Positions 1 through 9,164 are shown, numbered from the stretch's first letter. The stretch: DNA of 64,000 bases from Nocardia sp. NBC_00403 (GCF_036046055.1 NZ_CP107939.1:4526001-4590000), one strand, 5' to 3'. Numbers and translations are program-made. The notes: generated by a model not told the origin, from the sequence alone.

Positions 1-1369
1 GGTTGTCCGACATGCGAGCCGCCTCGATCGCATTGTCGAGCAGGTTGCCGAGCACGGTCGTTACGTCGACGGGATCGGCGAGATTGCCCGCCACCCAGGT
101 GTTCGGGCCGAGGACCAGTTCGACGCCGCTTTCGCGCGAGTGTGCGGCCTTTGCTGCGAGGAACGCCTGCAGGTATGCATCGTGAATAGCGTCGATACCC
201 GGCGTGGCCGCACCGAGCGGGCCCGCGCCGATCAGCTCGTCGATGACATGCGAGGCCTCCTCGGTGCGCCTGCCGTGCAGTAGGCCGCTGAGCAGGTGCA
301 TCTTGTTGGAGAACTCGTGGCGTTGGGCGCGTAGCACGGTGCTCATCGACTGCACCGCATCGAGTTGGCGGGTCAGCGATTCCACATCGGTGCGGTCGCG
401 CACGGTGAGCACCGCACCGAGATCGCGGCCGTCGCGGCTGACCGGCCGCGCCGAGACGACCACGATGTGCGAGCCGACGGTGGCCGGGGTCGGCTGCTCG
501 TCGAGCGACCGAAACACTTCGAGAACCCTTGGGGTCAAACCGATCTCGTCGACCGGCCGACCGATGCCGGTATCGATGTCGAGCAGCCTGCGTGCCTCGT
601 CGTTGACGAACGTCGTACGCCACGACGAGTCCACCGCGAGCACGCCCGCGCCGATGCCGTGCAACACCGCCGCCTGGCTGCGCACCAGTTCGGCGAGTTC
701 GGCCGGTTCGAGTCCGAGCGTGAGCCCGCGCCACCTGCGGGCCAGCATGGCCGAGCCCAGGATGCCGACTATCAGCGCCGCGCCGATGAGCAGCGCGGCG
801 GTGCGCAGATCGTCGAGTAGCTGCCCTCGGATCGCTGTGGTCGAGATACCGACACTGACCTGGCCGACCACCCGGTCGGAATCCGGCGCTACCACAGGCA
901 CTTTCGCGCGCATCGAGTCGCCGAGCGTGCCGCGCTCCTCGACGATGATTTCGCGGCCGGACAAGGCTTCCGACGGGTCGGTGCTGACATGTTCGGCCAG
1001 CCGTGCTTGGTCCGGGTGTGCCAGTCGGATACCCGCCTCGTCGGTGATCACCACGAACAGCGCGCCGGTGCGCTGGGTCGTGTCGACCGCGACCCGCTCC
1101 AACGGTCCCGCGGCGAGTTGCTGTCGCTGCTCGAGGTCGGGGGCGACGGTCCCTGCCGTGTACTGCGCGACCTCGCCGCGGACCGCGGGGTCGGCGGCCA
1201 CGGTGCGTGCGATGGCGAGCGCGCGCTGGCCGTACGCATCGCGCAGTCGTTGATCGCTGACGTAGCCGAACACCGCGAATGCGACACCGAGGGTCAGGGT
1301 GACGACCACGATCTGCAGCAGCAGAACCTGGGTGCGCAACCGGACGGCCGGTGTGCCTTCATTGGCCAT
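1..1369 (-). CDS. Sensor histidine kinase, DcuS/CitA family (3' end beyond window)
   Basis: About 456 residues are visible before the window edge. The order is a short N-terminus, a membrane helix near residues 15-36, an extracytoplasmic sensor domain of about 150 residues, a second helix near 186-205, a PAS-like region, and the phospho-acceptor helix with RHEFSNKMHLLSGLL (His351). The ATPase N box NLLDNAIEAA starts just before the edge. HEFxNxLHxxxGL is the hallmark of the DcuS/CitA/DpiB kinases, which sense small carboxylates outside the cell. A response regulator is expected immediately to the left, outside the window. The gene is divergent from the ABC operon starting at 1518 and shares a 148-bp promoter region holding an inverted repeat, so it probably controls that importer (inference). 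The start is the ATG at 1369; an in-frame GTG lies a few codons upstream. Confidence 0.9.
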   Translation of the reverse strand, partial: MANEGTPAVRLRTQVLLLQIVVVTLTLGVAFAVFGYVSDQRLRDAYGQRALAIARTVAADPAVRGEVAQYTAGTVAPDLEQRQQLAAGPLERVAVDTTQRTGALFVVITDEAGIRLAHPDQARLAEHVSTDPSEALSGREIIVEERGTLGDSMRAKVPVVAPDSDRVVGQVSVGISTTAIRGQLLDDLRTAALLIGAALIVGILGSAMLARRWRGLTLGLEPAELAELVRSQAAVLHGIGAGVLAVDSSWRTTFVNDEARRLLDIDTGIGRPVDEIGLTPRVLEVFRSLDEQPTPATVGSHIVVVSARPVSRDGRDLGAVLTVRDRTDVESLTRQLDAVQSMSTVLRAQRHEFSNKMHLLSGLLHGRRTEEASHVIDELIGAGPLGAATPGIDAIHDAYLQAFLAAKAAHSRESGVELVLGPNTWVAGNLADPVDVTTVLGNLLDNAIEAARMSDN

Positions 1370-1407
1370 TTCCGCAGCATAATGCACCTCGATGCGCGTG
1401 AGCAGAA

Positions 1408-1451
1408 TGCGCACAACCTGCGAATCGGGGAGTTTGCACCGGTTGTGCGCA
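1408..1451. promoter_or_regulatory. 11-bp inverted repeat in divergent promoter region
   Basis: TGCGCACAACC (1408-1418) is repeated in perfect inverted orientation as GGTTGTGCGCA (1441-1451). The right arm lies inside a 12-bp palindrome, TTGTGCGCACAA (1443-1454). It sits midway between the sensor kinase and the ABC operon. A response-regulator operator acting both ways is the simplest reading (inference). Confidence 0.6.
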
Positions 1452-1517
1452 CAAGCTCCGATGTGTGACCCGGACCACGTAGCTTTCGCTGTACCTGATT
1501 CAGTAGGAGCAAAGAGA

Positions 1518-2324
1518 ATGACCGAACCACTGATCGAGCTGCGGAGCGCGACGAAGCGTTTCCCCGGCACCGGCGGCGGCATCCACACCGCCGTCCGGAA
1601 TCTGAATCTCACGGTGCGACCCGGCGAATTCGTCGCTGTCGTCGGGCCGACGGGGTGCGGAAAATCCACCACGCTGTCGCTGGTGTCGGGGTTGGAACCC
1701 GCCTCGGCGGGGCGGACCCTGGTGCGCGGCAAGGATGTCGACGGCATCCCCAGCGGCGTCGGCTACATGTTCCAGCAGGACGCGGTGCTGCCGTGGAAGA
1801 GCGTCCTGGACAACGTCGCGTTCGGCCCCCGGTTGCGCGGTGCCTCGAAGTCCGAGGCCCGCGAGAAGGCCGCGACCTGGGTGCGCACGGTCGGCCTGGC
1901 CGGCTTCGAGGGCTATTACCCCCACCAGCTTTCCGGTGGCATGCGCAAGCGCGTCGCGCTGGCGCAGACCCTGGTCACCGATCCCGAGATCCTGCTGATG
2001 GACGAGCCGTTCAGCGCGTTGGACGTGCAGACGCGGCAGCTGATGCAGGACGAACTGCTGCGGGTCTGGGCGGGCACCGGCGCTGCGGTCATCTTCGTCA
2101 CCCACGATCTGGAGGAAGCGATCGTGCTTGCCGACCGGGTGGTCGTGATGACCGCGAGCCCGGCGACGGTCTGCGGCGACTTCACCGTGGGCCTGGAGCG
2201 CCCGCGCAGCGTCGAGGAGGTGCGGCTCACCACCGAGTTCCGCGACATCTACAAGGAAATCTGGGAAACGCTGCGCGATCAGGTCGAGGCAGCCCGAGGT
2301 AAGGGAGCCTCCCGTGTCGCATAA
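1518..2324 (+). CDS. ABC transporter ATP-binding protein (nitrate/sulfonate/taurine type)
   Basis: A 268-aa ATPase for the import system completed by the next two genes. Walker A GPTGCGKST is at residues 43-51, the Q-loop region reads MFQQDAVLPWK, the signature is LSGGMRKR near 138, Walker B is LLMDEPFSALD near 159-169, and the switch His is in FVTHDLEEA. Length and motifs match the SsuB/TauB/NrtD group. The ATG at 1518 follows an AGGAGCAAAGAGA ribosome site; the frame stays open upstream to 1392, but that stretch belongs to the divergent promoter. The gene overlaps the permease by 11 bp. Confidence 0.93.
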   Translation: MTEPLIELRSATKRFPGTGGGIHTAVRNLNLTVRPGEFVAVVGPTGCGKSTTLSLVSGLEPASAGRTLVRGKDVDGIPSGVGYMFQQDAVLPWKSVLDNVAFGPRLRGASKSEAREKAATWVRTVGLAGFEGYYPHQLSGGMRKRVALAQTLVTDPEILLMDEPFSALDVQTRQLMQDELLRVWAGTGAAVIFVTHDLEEAIVLADRVVVMTASPATVCGDFTVGLERPRSVEEVRLTTEFRDIYKEIWETLRDQVEAARGKGASRVA

Positions 2325-3201
2325 TGTCCTGACCGAGGTGGCCGCATCGGCGCCCGAGGTCGAAATCGAAACCGAGCAGCAGATTCTCGACCGGGTGCGC
2401 GGCAACGCCCGCCGCGCGCGGCTGCGCACCTGGGGTCTGCGCGCCGCGCTCGTCGTGATCTGGCTCGGCGCGTGGGAGCTCACCGCCACGCTGTGGATCG
2501 ACCCGTTCTTCTATTCGAAGCCCTCGGCGATCTGGGAACGGCTTGTCGAATGGTTCACCGAGGGAACGCAATTCGGATCTATCTGGCTGCAGATCTACAC
2601 CACCGTGCAGGAGGCGGTGCTCGGCTTCGTGATCGGCACTGTCGCGGGCGTCGTGCTCGGCGTGCTGCTCGGCCGCAGCAAGTACTGGGCGGAGGTGCTC
2701 GCCCCGTTCATCAAAGCGCTCAACGCCGTTCCGCGTATCGTGCTGGCGTCGTTGTTCATCATCTGGTTCGGTCTCGGGCTCAGCTCGAAGGTCGCGACCG
2801 TGGTGGTGCTGGTGTTCTTCGCGGTCTTCTTCAACGCCTTCACCGGCGCGCGGGAAGTCGATGGCAATGTCATCAACAATGCCCGCATTCTGGGCGCGAG
2901 CCGTCGTCAGGTGCTGAGCTCGATCGTGCTGCCCAGTGCGACGACGTGGATCCTGTCGAGCCTGCACACGGCCTTCGGCTTTGCGCTGATCGGCGCGGTG
3001 GTCGGTGAATATGCCGGTTCCAGTAAGGGTTTGGGTCTGCTGATCAGCAATGCGCAGGGCACCTTCGATTCCGCGGGCATCTATGCGGGCATGATCATCA
3101 TCACCGTGATCGCGCTGATCGCGGAATGGGGGATCGGTCTCGCGGAGAACCGATTGCTGAAATGGCGTCCCTCGCAGGCGACCTCGAACCACGGGATCTG
3201 A
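2314..3201 (+). CDS. ABC transporter permease (SsuC/TauC-like)
   Basis: A 295-aa inner-membrane permease. A hydrophilic N-terminus of about 40 residues is followed by roughly six membrane helices. The binding-protein-dependent transport signature is seen as INNARILGASRRQVLSSIVLPSATTWILSSL, where the EAA loop contacts the ATPase. The GTG start at 2314 lies inside the end of the ATPase gene with AAGGGAG upstream, a usual translational coupling. The stop is two bases before the binding-protein start, so the three genes form one operon. The substrate cannot be read from the permease. Confidence 0.92.
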   Translation: MSHNVLTEVAASAPEVEIETEQQILDRVRGNARRARLRTWGLRAALVVIWLGAWELTATLWIDPFFYSKPSAIWERLVEWFTEGTQFGSIWLQIYTTVQEAVLGFVIGTVAGVVLGVLLGRSKYWAEVLAPFIKALNAVPRIVLASLFIIWFGLGLSSKVATVVVLVFFAVFFNAFTGAREVDGNVINNARILGASRRQVLSSIVLPSATTWILSSLHTAFGFALIGAVVGEYAGSSKGLGLLISNAQGTFDSAGIYAGMIIITVIALIAEWGIGLAENRLLKWRPSQATSNHGI

Positions 3202-3203
3202 CG

Positions 3204-4256
3204 ATGAGGTATTACAAGCATCTGACGGTCGTCGTCGGGGTGATCGCGGCGCTGCTGCTGGCGACCGGCTGCCGGGACTCCCGCACCATTCCGATGGTCG
3301 ATGGCCGCCCGCAGATCACCATCATGGTCGGCGGGCTGGAGAAGGTGATCTATCTGCCCGCCATGCTGACCCAGCGCCTCGGCTTCTTCGAGAAGAACGA
3401 CATCGACGTGAAGCTGCTCGGCGAACAGTCCGGTGCGTCTGCGGAAACCGCGCTGCTCACCGGCGATGTGCAGGCTGTTGTCGGGTTCTACGACCACACT
3501 ATCGACCTGCAGGCCAAGGAACAGTGCCTTACCTCGGTGGTGCAGTTCGCCGATGTGCCGGGTGAAGTAGAGCTGGTGTCCGCGCAGGATGCCGCGACTA
3601 TCACCTCCGCGGCCGATCTGCGCGGCAAGAACCTGGGCGTGACATCGCTCGGCTCGTCGACGGACTTCCTGACCCAGGCGCTCACCGGGAAGGAGGGCAT
3701 GACCACCGCCGATTACACCCGGGTGCGAGCCGGTGCGGGGCAGACGTTCATCGCGGGCATGAACCATAACGGCATCGACGCGGGTATGACCACCGATCCG
3801 ACCGTCGCGCAGATGGTGAATTCGGGCGAGGCGAAGATTCTGGTGGACATGCGGACCGAGGCGGGGACCCGTGCCGCGCTCGGCGGCCTGTACCCGGCGT
3901 CGTCGCTGTACATGCGGTGCGACACCGTCGACGCGCACCCGGACATCGTGCGCAAGCTCGCGGCGGCGTTCGTGCAGACGCTGCAGTGGATCGAGACGCA
4001 CACTCCGCTGGAGATCGCCGACAAGATGCCGCCGCAATACGCGTCGGCGGGCAAGGATCTCTACGTCCAGTCGATCGCTGACTCGATCGGCATGTTCAAC
4101 GGCAATGGGTTGATGAAACCCGAAGGCGCCCAGAATGTCCTGAACATCCTCGGCAAGTACTCGACGAACGTGCGACCGATGCGCGACCGGATCAAGCTGT
4201 CGGACACCTACACGACACGGTTCGTGGAGGAGGCGCTGCGAACACCGCAGCAATAA
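3204..4256 (+). CDS. ABC transporter substrate-binding lipoprotein, NMT1/THI5-like
   Basis: A 350-aa secreted lipoprotein. The N-terminus MRYYKHLTVVVGVIAALLLATGC ends in a lipobox (LATGC), so Cys23 should be lipidated. The mature part has the NMT1/SsuA-type opening: GGLEKVIYLPAMLTQRLGFFEKNDIDVKLL, then GASAETALLTGDVQAVVGFYD. Homologues bind nitrate, sulfonates, taurine, pyrimidine precursors or aromatic acids, so the ligand is open. The start at 3204 is chosen because the lipoprotein signal begins there; the frame is open from 3126 inside the permease. The linked DcuS/CitA-type kinase may point to a carboxylate-like ligand (inference). Confidence 0.9.
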   Translation: MRYYKHLTVVVGVIAALLLATGCRDSRTIPMVDGRPQITIMVGGLEKVIYLPAMLTQRLGFFEKNDIDVKLLGEQSGASAETALLTGDVQAVVGFYDHTIDLQAKEQCLTSVVQFADVPGEVELVSAQDAATITSAADLRGKNLGVTSLGSSTDFLTQALTGKEGMTTADYTRVRAGAGQTFIAGMNHNGIDAGMTTDPTVAQMVNSGEAKILVDMRTEAGTRAALGGLYPASSLYMRCDTVDAHPDIVRKLAAAFVQTLQWIETHTPLEIADKMPPQYASAGKDLYVQSIADSIGMFNGNGLMKPEGAQNVLNILGKYSTNVRPMRDRIKLSDTYTTRFVEEALRTPQQ

Positions 4257-4424
4257 CGGGCGAGCCGGTGGCCGGGCCTACTGCGATCCAGTGAACCCGG
4301 CCGCCGGTGTCTCGGGCACAGGGTCCTGCGACGCTTTGGTCGTCGGTCCGGCAAGCTCGTGACCTTCGCCGATCGCGCGATGGCCCCGGCATCGAGGCCG
4401 ATCAGGTGACGGGGCGCAGCTGTG

Positions 4425-5195
4425 TCAGCTGATCGCGCGCGCCGGTTCGGCCTGCTCCTGCGCGGCGAGGTCGGCCTTCCACGCGCGGAAGCCTTCCTCG
4501 GTGCGGCCGCGCCGCCAGTAGCCCGAGATCGAGGCCGCCCATTCGGCGGGCACATGACGTTCGCGACGGATGTAGCGGCGCAGATCGTGCATGACGGATT
4601 GGGCCTCGCCGTGGATGAAGACCTGGACCTGTCCTCCGTCCCACGGCGCGTTGCGGACCGACTCGGCGAGCAGTTCGCCCGTCGCCCTTTCGCCGCGATG
4701 CAGCCAGGTGACCTCGATGCCGTCGGGCGCGGTGAGCGGCAGCTCGTCTGCTGGTCCGGACACCTCGAGGAACGCGCGGCCGCGCGCGGCGGGGTCCATG
4801 GCTTCCAGTGCGGTGGCGATGGCGGGCAGTGCCGCCTCATCGCCCGCGAGCAGGTGCCAGTCGGCATCCGCACGTGGCGAATACGCGCCGCCAGGGCCGA
4901 AGGCGTCGATGGTCTCGCCGGGCTGGACCGTCGCCGCCCACGGGCCTGCGATGCCCTCGTCGCCGTGATAGACGAAGTCCACCGCGAGCTCGCCGGCGGC
5001 GGCGTCGACGGATCGGACGGTGTAGGTCCGCAGTACATCGATGCCGTCGCGCGGGAAAATGAACTTCACGTAGGAGTCGCTGAATTCGCTCGGCCGGAAC
5101 GCGGCGAAGCCCGGTCCGCCGAAATGAACTCGGATGAGGTGAGGCGTCAGTTGTTCGGTGCGTTGTACGGTCAGTGTGGTGCGGGGTCGGGCCAA
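4425..5195 (-). CDS. Siderophore-interacting protein (FAD-binding ferric-siderophore reductase)
   Basis: A 256-aa protein of the ViuB/SIP family, which releases iron from imported ferric siderophores in the cytoplasm using FAD and NAD(P)H. The FAD-binding barrel has the family motif RTYTVRSVD near residue 57 and GPGGAYSP near 100. The C-terminal reductase half has HLLAGDEAALPAIATALE and ends in SISGYWRRGRTEEGFRAWKAD, a typical SIP tail. An IdeR/DtxR-like box lies 23 bp upstream of the start, fitting iron repression. It is convergent with the ABC operon; no siderophore synthesis gene is present here. Confidence 0.93.
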   Translation of the reverse strand: MARPRTTLTVQRTEQLTPHLIRVHFGGPGFAAFRPSEFSDSYVKFIFPRDGIDVLRTYTVRSVDAAAGELAVDFVYHGDEGIAGPWAATVQPGETIDAFGPGGAYSPRADADWHLLAGDEAALPAIATALEAMDPAARGRAFLEVSGPADELPLTAPDGIEVTWLHRGERATGELLAESVRNAPWDGGQVQVFIHGEAQSVMHDLRRYIRRERHVPAEWAASISGYWRRGRTEEGFRAWKADLAAQEQAEPARAIS

Positions 5196-5217
5196 GGTAA
5201 CCTCCGATAATCAACAA

Positions 5218-5236
5218 TTAGGGTTGCCTTACTACG
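5218..5236 (-). promoter_or_regulatory. IdeR/DtxR-like iron box
   Basis: The stretch starting TTAGGGTTGCCTTACTA matches about 12 of 19 positions of the IdeR/DtxR consensus, including the TTAGG half and the central GCCT. It is directly upstream of the siderophore-interacting protein, where iron repression is expected. Confidence 0.55.
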
Positions 5237-5362
5237 GTACCTGGTAGATCATCGAACCGGCGTGCCGCGCGAGGCATCCCTGATAGGTCCTCGGTCGAGA
5301 CGAGCGGCGGCCGTTCCCGGTGGTGGCGCGCAGGTGATCCACTGACGGTAGCGTGACCCCTC

Positions 5363-6802
5363 ATGACAGCCTCTGACCGTCAGCTACAAGCGGACACGGC
5401 GCCCATCGATCCGGCCGGATCGACAGCATCGAGCGGGGAAGGCTACTCGCGGGGCCTGAATCCACGCACGATTCAGATGATCGCCATCGGCGGTGCAATC
5501 GGCACCGGCCTGTTCTACGGCGCCGGTGGCGCGATCGAACAAGCCGGTCCCGCCCTGATCCTGGCCTATCTCGCCGCCGGCGTCGCCATCTTCGTCATCA
5601 TGCGGGCGCTCGGTGAGCTGCTCACCTATCGGCCCGTCTCGGGCAGCTTCGCGGAGTACGCGCACGAATTCCTCGGACGTTTCGCCGGGTTCGTCACCGG
5701 GTGGACCTACTGGGCGGTGTGGGTCGCCACCTGCATGGCCGAGATCACCGTCGCAGGCAAATACGTCCAGTACTGGTTCGATATCGAACCGTGGATCACC
5801 GCACTGGTGGTGCTCGCGGTCATGTTCGCCGCGAACCTCATCTCGGTACGGCTGTTCGGTGAGGGCGAGTTCTGGTTCTCCACCATCAAGGTCACCGCGA
5901 TTATCGGCATGATCTTGATCGGCATCGGAGTGCTGATTTTCGGCTTCGGGCACGCGGCCAACCCGACGGTCACCAACCTGTGGGCCGACGGCGGGGTGTT
6001 CCCGAACGGTCTGGGGCAATCGTTGCTGGTCCTGCAGATCGTGCTGTTCGCCTATGTGGGTGTGGAATTGGTCGGCGTCACCGCCGGTGAGGCGCGCGAG
6101 CCGCGCAAGACCCTGCGCAAAGCGATCAACACGCTGCCGTTCCGTATCGGCCTGTTCTACGTCGGCGCGCTGCTGGTGATCATGTCGGTGTCGAGCTGGC
6201 GCAACTTCCACGCGGGGCGCAGCCCGTTCGTCGAGGTGTTCGAGCAGATCGGCATCCCCGGCGCGGCGGGCATCATCAACTTCGTGCTGCTGACCGCGGC
6301 ACTGTCCTCGTGTAACTCGGGCATCTATTCGACCGGCCGCATGCTGCGCACCCTGTCGCTGCACGGAGAAGCACCGGCCGCGCTCGGCAAGCTCAGTTCG
6401 CGCTCGGTGCCGTTCGCGGGCATCGCCGCCTCGGCCGCGGCGATGGTCATCGGCGTGATCGTCAACATCGTCTCGCCGGACAAAGCCTTCACCTATATCA
6501 CCTCGGTCAGCACCATCGGCATCATCTTCGTCTGGAGCATGATCTTGGTCTGCCACCTGATCTACCGCGCCAAGGTGGCGCGCGGCGAGCTGCCCGCCAG
6601 TGACTACCGGCTACCCGCCGCGCCCTACACGACGGTGCTCGCGCTCGCGTTCCTCGGACTCGTGGTCGTGCTGCTGTTCTGCACCGAAAGCGGTCGCACC
6701 GCGGTCGTCGTAGGTGCAGTCTGGGCGGTGCTGGTGTGCGCGGGATACGTGGTGCTGGACAGGCTCGGAAAGCGCGCCGTCGTACCCGAACCCGTCGAGT
6801 AA
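5363..6802 (+). CDS. Amino acid permease, APC superfamily (AAT family)
   Basis: A 479-aa proton-driven amino acid importer of the inner membrane with about 12 helices. The amino acid-binding helix-1 motif GGAIGTGLFYGAG is near residue 43, followed by AGPALILAYLAAG and the conserved GELLTYRPVSGSFAEYA. The C-terminal half has CNSGIYSTGRMLRTLSLHGEAP. These are AAT-family signatures (AnsP, GabP, CycA, ProY). The exact amino acid cannot be told. The first 30 residues are a disordered cytoplasmic tail. It is separated from the SIP gene by a divergent intergenic region and followed 46 bp later by a monooxygenase. Confidence 0.92.
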   Translation: MTASDRQLQADTAPIDPAGSTASSGEGYSRGLNPRTIQMIAIGGAIGTGLFYGAGGAIEQAGPALILAYLAAGVAIFVIMRALGELLTYRPVSGSFAEYAHEFLGRFAGFVTGWTYWAVWVATCMAEITVAGKYVQYWFDIEPWITALVVLAVMFAANLISVRLFGEGEFWFSTIKVTAIIGMILIGIGVLIFGFGHAANPTVTNLWADGGVFPNGLGQSLLVLQIVLFAYVGVELVGVTAGEAREPRKTLRKAINTLPFRIGLFYVGALLVIMSVSSWRNFHAGRSPFVEVFEQIGIPGAAGIINFVLLTAALSSCNSGIYSTGRMLRTLSLHGEAPAALGKLSSRSVPFAGIAASAAAMVIGVIVNIVSPDKAFTYITSVSTIGIIFVWSMILVCHLIYRAKVARGELPASDYRLPAAPYTTVLALAFLGLVVVLLFCTESGRTAVVVGAVWAVLVCAGYVVLDRLGKRAVVPEPVE

Positions 6803-6848
6803 CTCGCGCGCCCCGGCCGAGGCGGTAGACAACGATCGAGGAGCGCTC

Positions 6849-7880
6849 ATGGTCACGATCATCGGCGGCGGCATCGCCGGGACAGTGCTCGCCGGAGCCC
6901 TTGCGCGGGACGGGGTTTCGGTGACGGTGTACGAGCGGCGCGCAGCCGTCGAGGAGGGTGCGTTCCTCGTCCTCGACGGCCGCGCGCACGACACGCTCGG
7001 CGAGCTCGGGGTATCGGTCGCGAACCTGCATGCCGTGTCGCACGCGGTGGATGGACTCGCGGTGCACGAGGCGGGCGGCCGGGACCGGACCATTCCCGGC
7101 GACGGTCGCCGCATGTACTTCCGCTCGGACCTGATGCGGGTGCTCACCGATTTCGCCCGCGCGACCCCCGCGGACATTCGATACGACTGTCCGGTCACCG
7201 ATTTCGACGCGGGCACGGTACGAATACGGGGTGAGTCGTTACCGATCGTTGGTCCGTTGATCGCCGCGGACGGAATCGACTCGATGGTCCGTGCGCGGCT
7301 GGAACCCGCCCGCCCCGCGATCTACGCCCATCAGGTGGTGGTCTACGGCGTCACCGACGGCCCGCTGACACCGCCGAGCGAGAAGTCGCTGCTGCACTTC
7401 CAGATCCACCGCATCGGCGACGGCCAGCCGACCGACGCCTTCGGGCATCTCTGGAACGACGACACCGCGGCCTGGTTCGCCCGCATCACCCGCCCGCCGA
7501 TCCCCTTCCAGGACATCGGCTTCCACCCCGTCCACGAATGGGCCGACGCCGTCCGCGCCGTCGCACCCGACATCCCCGACCTGGTCGACGCGATGCTCGA
7601 CGACACCGGTACCGTCCACGTCTCGAACGCCCGCAACGTCCCGCTGGCCGGTGCCCGTCCACCTCGCGACGACGTAATCCTCTGCGGCGACGCCGATCAC
7701 GCCATCACCCCGGCGGCCGGCGTCGGCGCCCGCGACGCCATTCAAGACGCTTTCGCCCTCCACCATGCCATCTCCACCGGCGCATCACTACCCGCCGCCA
7801 TGACCGCCCGCCGCAACCACATCGCCACCGAGCGCGCCAACGCCGCCCAATTCCGACCCAGCCCGCCGAGTACACGGTGA
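6849..7880 (+). CDS. FAD-dependent monooxygenase (PHBH/UbiH-like fold)
   Basis: A 343-aa flavoprotein. The dinucleotide-binding motif IIGGGIAGTVLAGALARDGVSVTVYERR opens the protein, and the second FAD motif ILCGDADHAITPAAGVGARDAIQDAFAL lies near residue 275, as in aromatic-ring hydroxylases. It is somewhat shorter than typical family members (about 370-400). The ATG at 6849 follows GAGGAGCGCTC; the frame is open upstream into the permease end. The substrate is unknown. The 3' end lies 9 bp from an IS relic. Confidence 0.85.
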   Translation: MVTIIGGGIAGTVLAGALARDGVSVTVYERRAAVEEGAFLVLDGRAHDTLGELGVSVANLHAVSHAVDGLAVHEAGGRDRTIPGDGRRMYFRSDLMRVLTDFARATPADIRYDCPVTDFDAGTVRIRGESLPIVGPLIAADGIDSMVRARLEPARPAIYAHQVVVYGVTDGPLTPPSEKSLLHFQIHRIGDGQPTDAFGHLWNDDTAAWFARITRPPIPFQDIGFHPVHEWADAVRAVAPDIPDLVDAMLDDTGTVHVSNARNVPLAGARPPRDDVILCGDADHAITPAAGVGARDAIQDAFALHHAISTGASLPAAMTARRNHIATERANAAQFRPSPPSTR

Positions 7881-7889
7881 CCGCCTTAG

Positions 7890-8744
7890 GTTGTGTGTCG
7901 AAATGAGGTGAGAGGGAGCACCGCTGCGCGGTGTCCCCCAGCAGGCTTCTGAAAGCTGTTGTCTGCGTTGGCAGATGGGTGAGGTCTCCGATAGGTGGTT
8001 TACGACCGAGAAAACCGAGACCTGACCGGAGACCTCGTGACCAGCGTAGCGGCGGCGGGGCGGGCGGATCTGACCGATGCCCAGTGGGCGCGGCTGGAGC
8101 CGTTGCCGCCTCGCGGCAAGGCGGGCCGTCCGCCGGTGTGGACAAAACGGCAGCTCATCGACGGGATCCGGTGGCGGACGCGGGTCGGAAGCCCGTGGCG
8201 TGATGTGCCATCACAGTACGGATCCTGATCGGCGGTGTACGGGTTGTTCCGGTGCTGGCGGCAGGGCGGCGTGTGGCTGGTGATCTGGAAGTTGTTGCAG
8301 GTCTTCGCCGATGCGGCGAGTGCGATCGTGTGGCAGGTGTGGACTCGACGATCATGTGGGCCCATTCCCACGCTGCCGGTGCGCGCCGCAGCGGTGCAGG
8401 TCAGGCTGAACCACCGGGTGGTTGTGGTAGGCCGGAGCCTGCCGATCATGGTTTGGGGCGGTCGCGGGGTGGCTGGACGACGAAGCTGCATCTGGCGTGT
8501 GAGCAGGTCTGCCGGGTGCTGGCAATGCTGATCACCGCTGGCCGGGTGGGTGACAGTCCACAGTTCACGACCGTGCTCGACGGGATCGAGGTTGCCGAGC
8601 TCGCGGGCGGGCGGCCGCGCGTACGACCAGATCGGGTGCTCGCCGACAACGCGCTACCTGGCCACAATCCACATCGCCGCGAATGGCTTCGACACGAGTG
8701 AGGGCAAGCAACCAGGCCCGCCCTCACCTACTTCGACACACGCC
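7890..8744 (+). mobile_element. IS5-family insertion sequence relic (855 bp)
   Basis: The ends carry imperfect terminal inverted repeats: GTTGTGTGTCGAAATGAGGT at 7890 and, on the other strand from 8744, GGCGTGTGTCGAAGTAGGT. They are flanked by TTAG (7886-7889) and CTAG (8745-8748), both fitting the YTAR target known for IS5-type elements. The inside is a broken transposase. The non-identical flanks suggest an old insertion or later drift. Confidence 0.75.
7995..8701 (+). pseudogene. Broken IS5-family (DDE) transposase
   Basis: Reading begins VTSVAAAGRADLTDAQWARLEPLPPRGKAGRPP, the helix-turn-helix opening of IS5/IS427-type transposases, and runs to VPSQYGS. There a TGG-to-TGA type nonsense change stops it (8226-8228). 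The same frame resumes as SAVYGLFRCWRQGGVW, then slips near 8340 into another frame that carries VDST (first catalytic Asp), DHGLGRSRGGWTTKLHLACE and DRVLADNAL (second Asp). The part with the catalytic Glu is missing. With one nonsense change, one frameshift and a lost C-terminus it cannot be active. Confidence 0.85.
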
Positions 8745-9164
8745 CTAGGTCAGCGATTCTGCATAAACCCGAGCATCAATGGCTTCCAGGGTGGCGATCT
8801 CAGCGTCGTCAATTGCCATCAAGGCATAGTCGATCGAAGCCGAGGCATAGCCCTCCGCGTCATCGGCTCGGCGATTTGCGACTTTCACGTCGTGAGCGTC
8901 TTTCTTGGCCGCAATAGTGTTCTTGATTTTCTCGACCCGTTTGTTATGCTCCGCCTGGAGTGTTCCCCAGTCGGAATCGGCGACAGCCTTCCTCGCTGCG
9001 ATATTCGCCTTGAAATTATCCTGCCTGATTTTGGCCTCCGCTTTGGCGGAGTTGATAACGGCATCCACTTTCTTCCCTTTTTCTTTCTGAGCCGCCGCTA
9101 TCTCTTTCTGCGCGTTCTCTGCACGGTCTTTAAGTTCTTGCACCTTTTCCGAACTCTTCGTCAC
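8745..9164 (-). CDS. Lysine/alanine-rich coiled-coil protein, unknown function
   Basis: A 139-aa, highly charged, helical protein with no signal peptide or membrane segment (MTKSSEKVQELKDRAENAQK...). Heptad-like spacing suggests a continuous coiled coil over most of its length. The GTG start at 9164 has a strong AAAGGAGAG ribosome site and an excellent vegetative promoter upstream. GC content is visibly lower than in the neighbours, with many AAA/GAA/ATT codons, so it is probably acquired or from a plasmid or phage. Its stop codon TAG (8745-8747) lies inside the CTAG target of the adjoining IS relic, so the present C-terminus may be original or cut by the insertion. No family was recognised. 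Confidence 0.75.
   Translation of the reverse strand: MTKSSEKVQELKDRAENAQKEIAAAQKEKGKKVDAVINSAKAEAKIRQDNFKANIAARKAVADSDWGTLQAEHNKRVEKIKNTIAAKKDAHDVKVANRRADDAEGYASASIDYALMAIDDAEIATLEAIDARVYAESLT

Noticed and set aside
2227..3192. Long minus-strand open frame (321 aa) opposite the ABC permease
   Set aside because: Composition typical of an antisense shadow; the plus strand codes an obvious permease.
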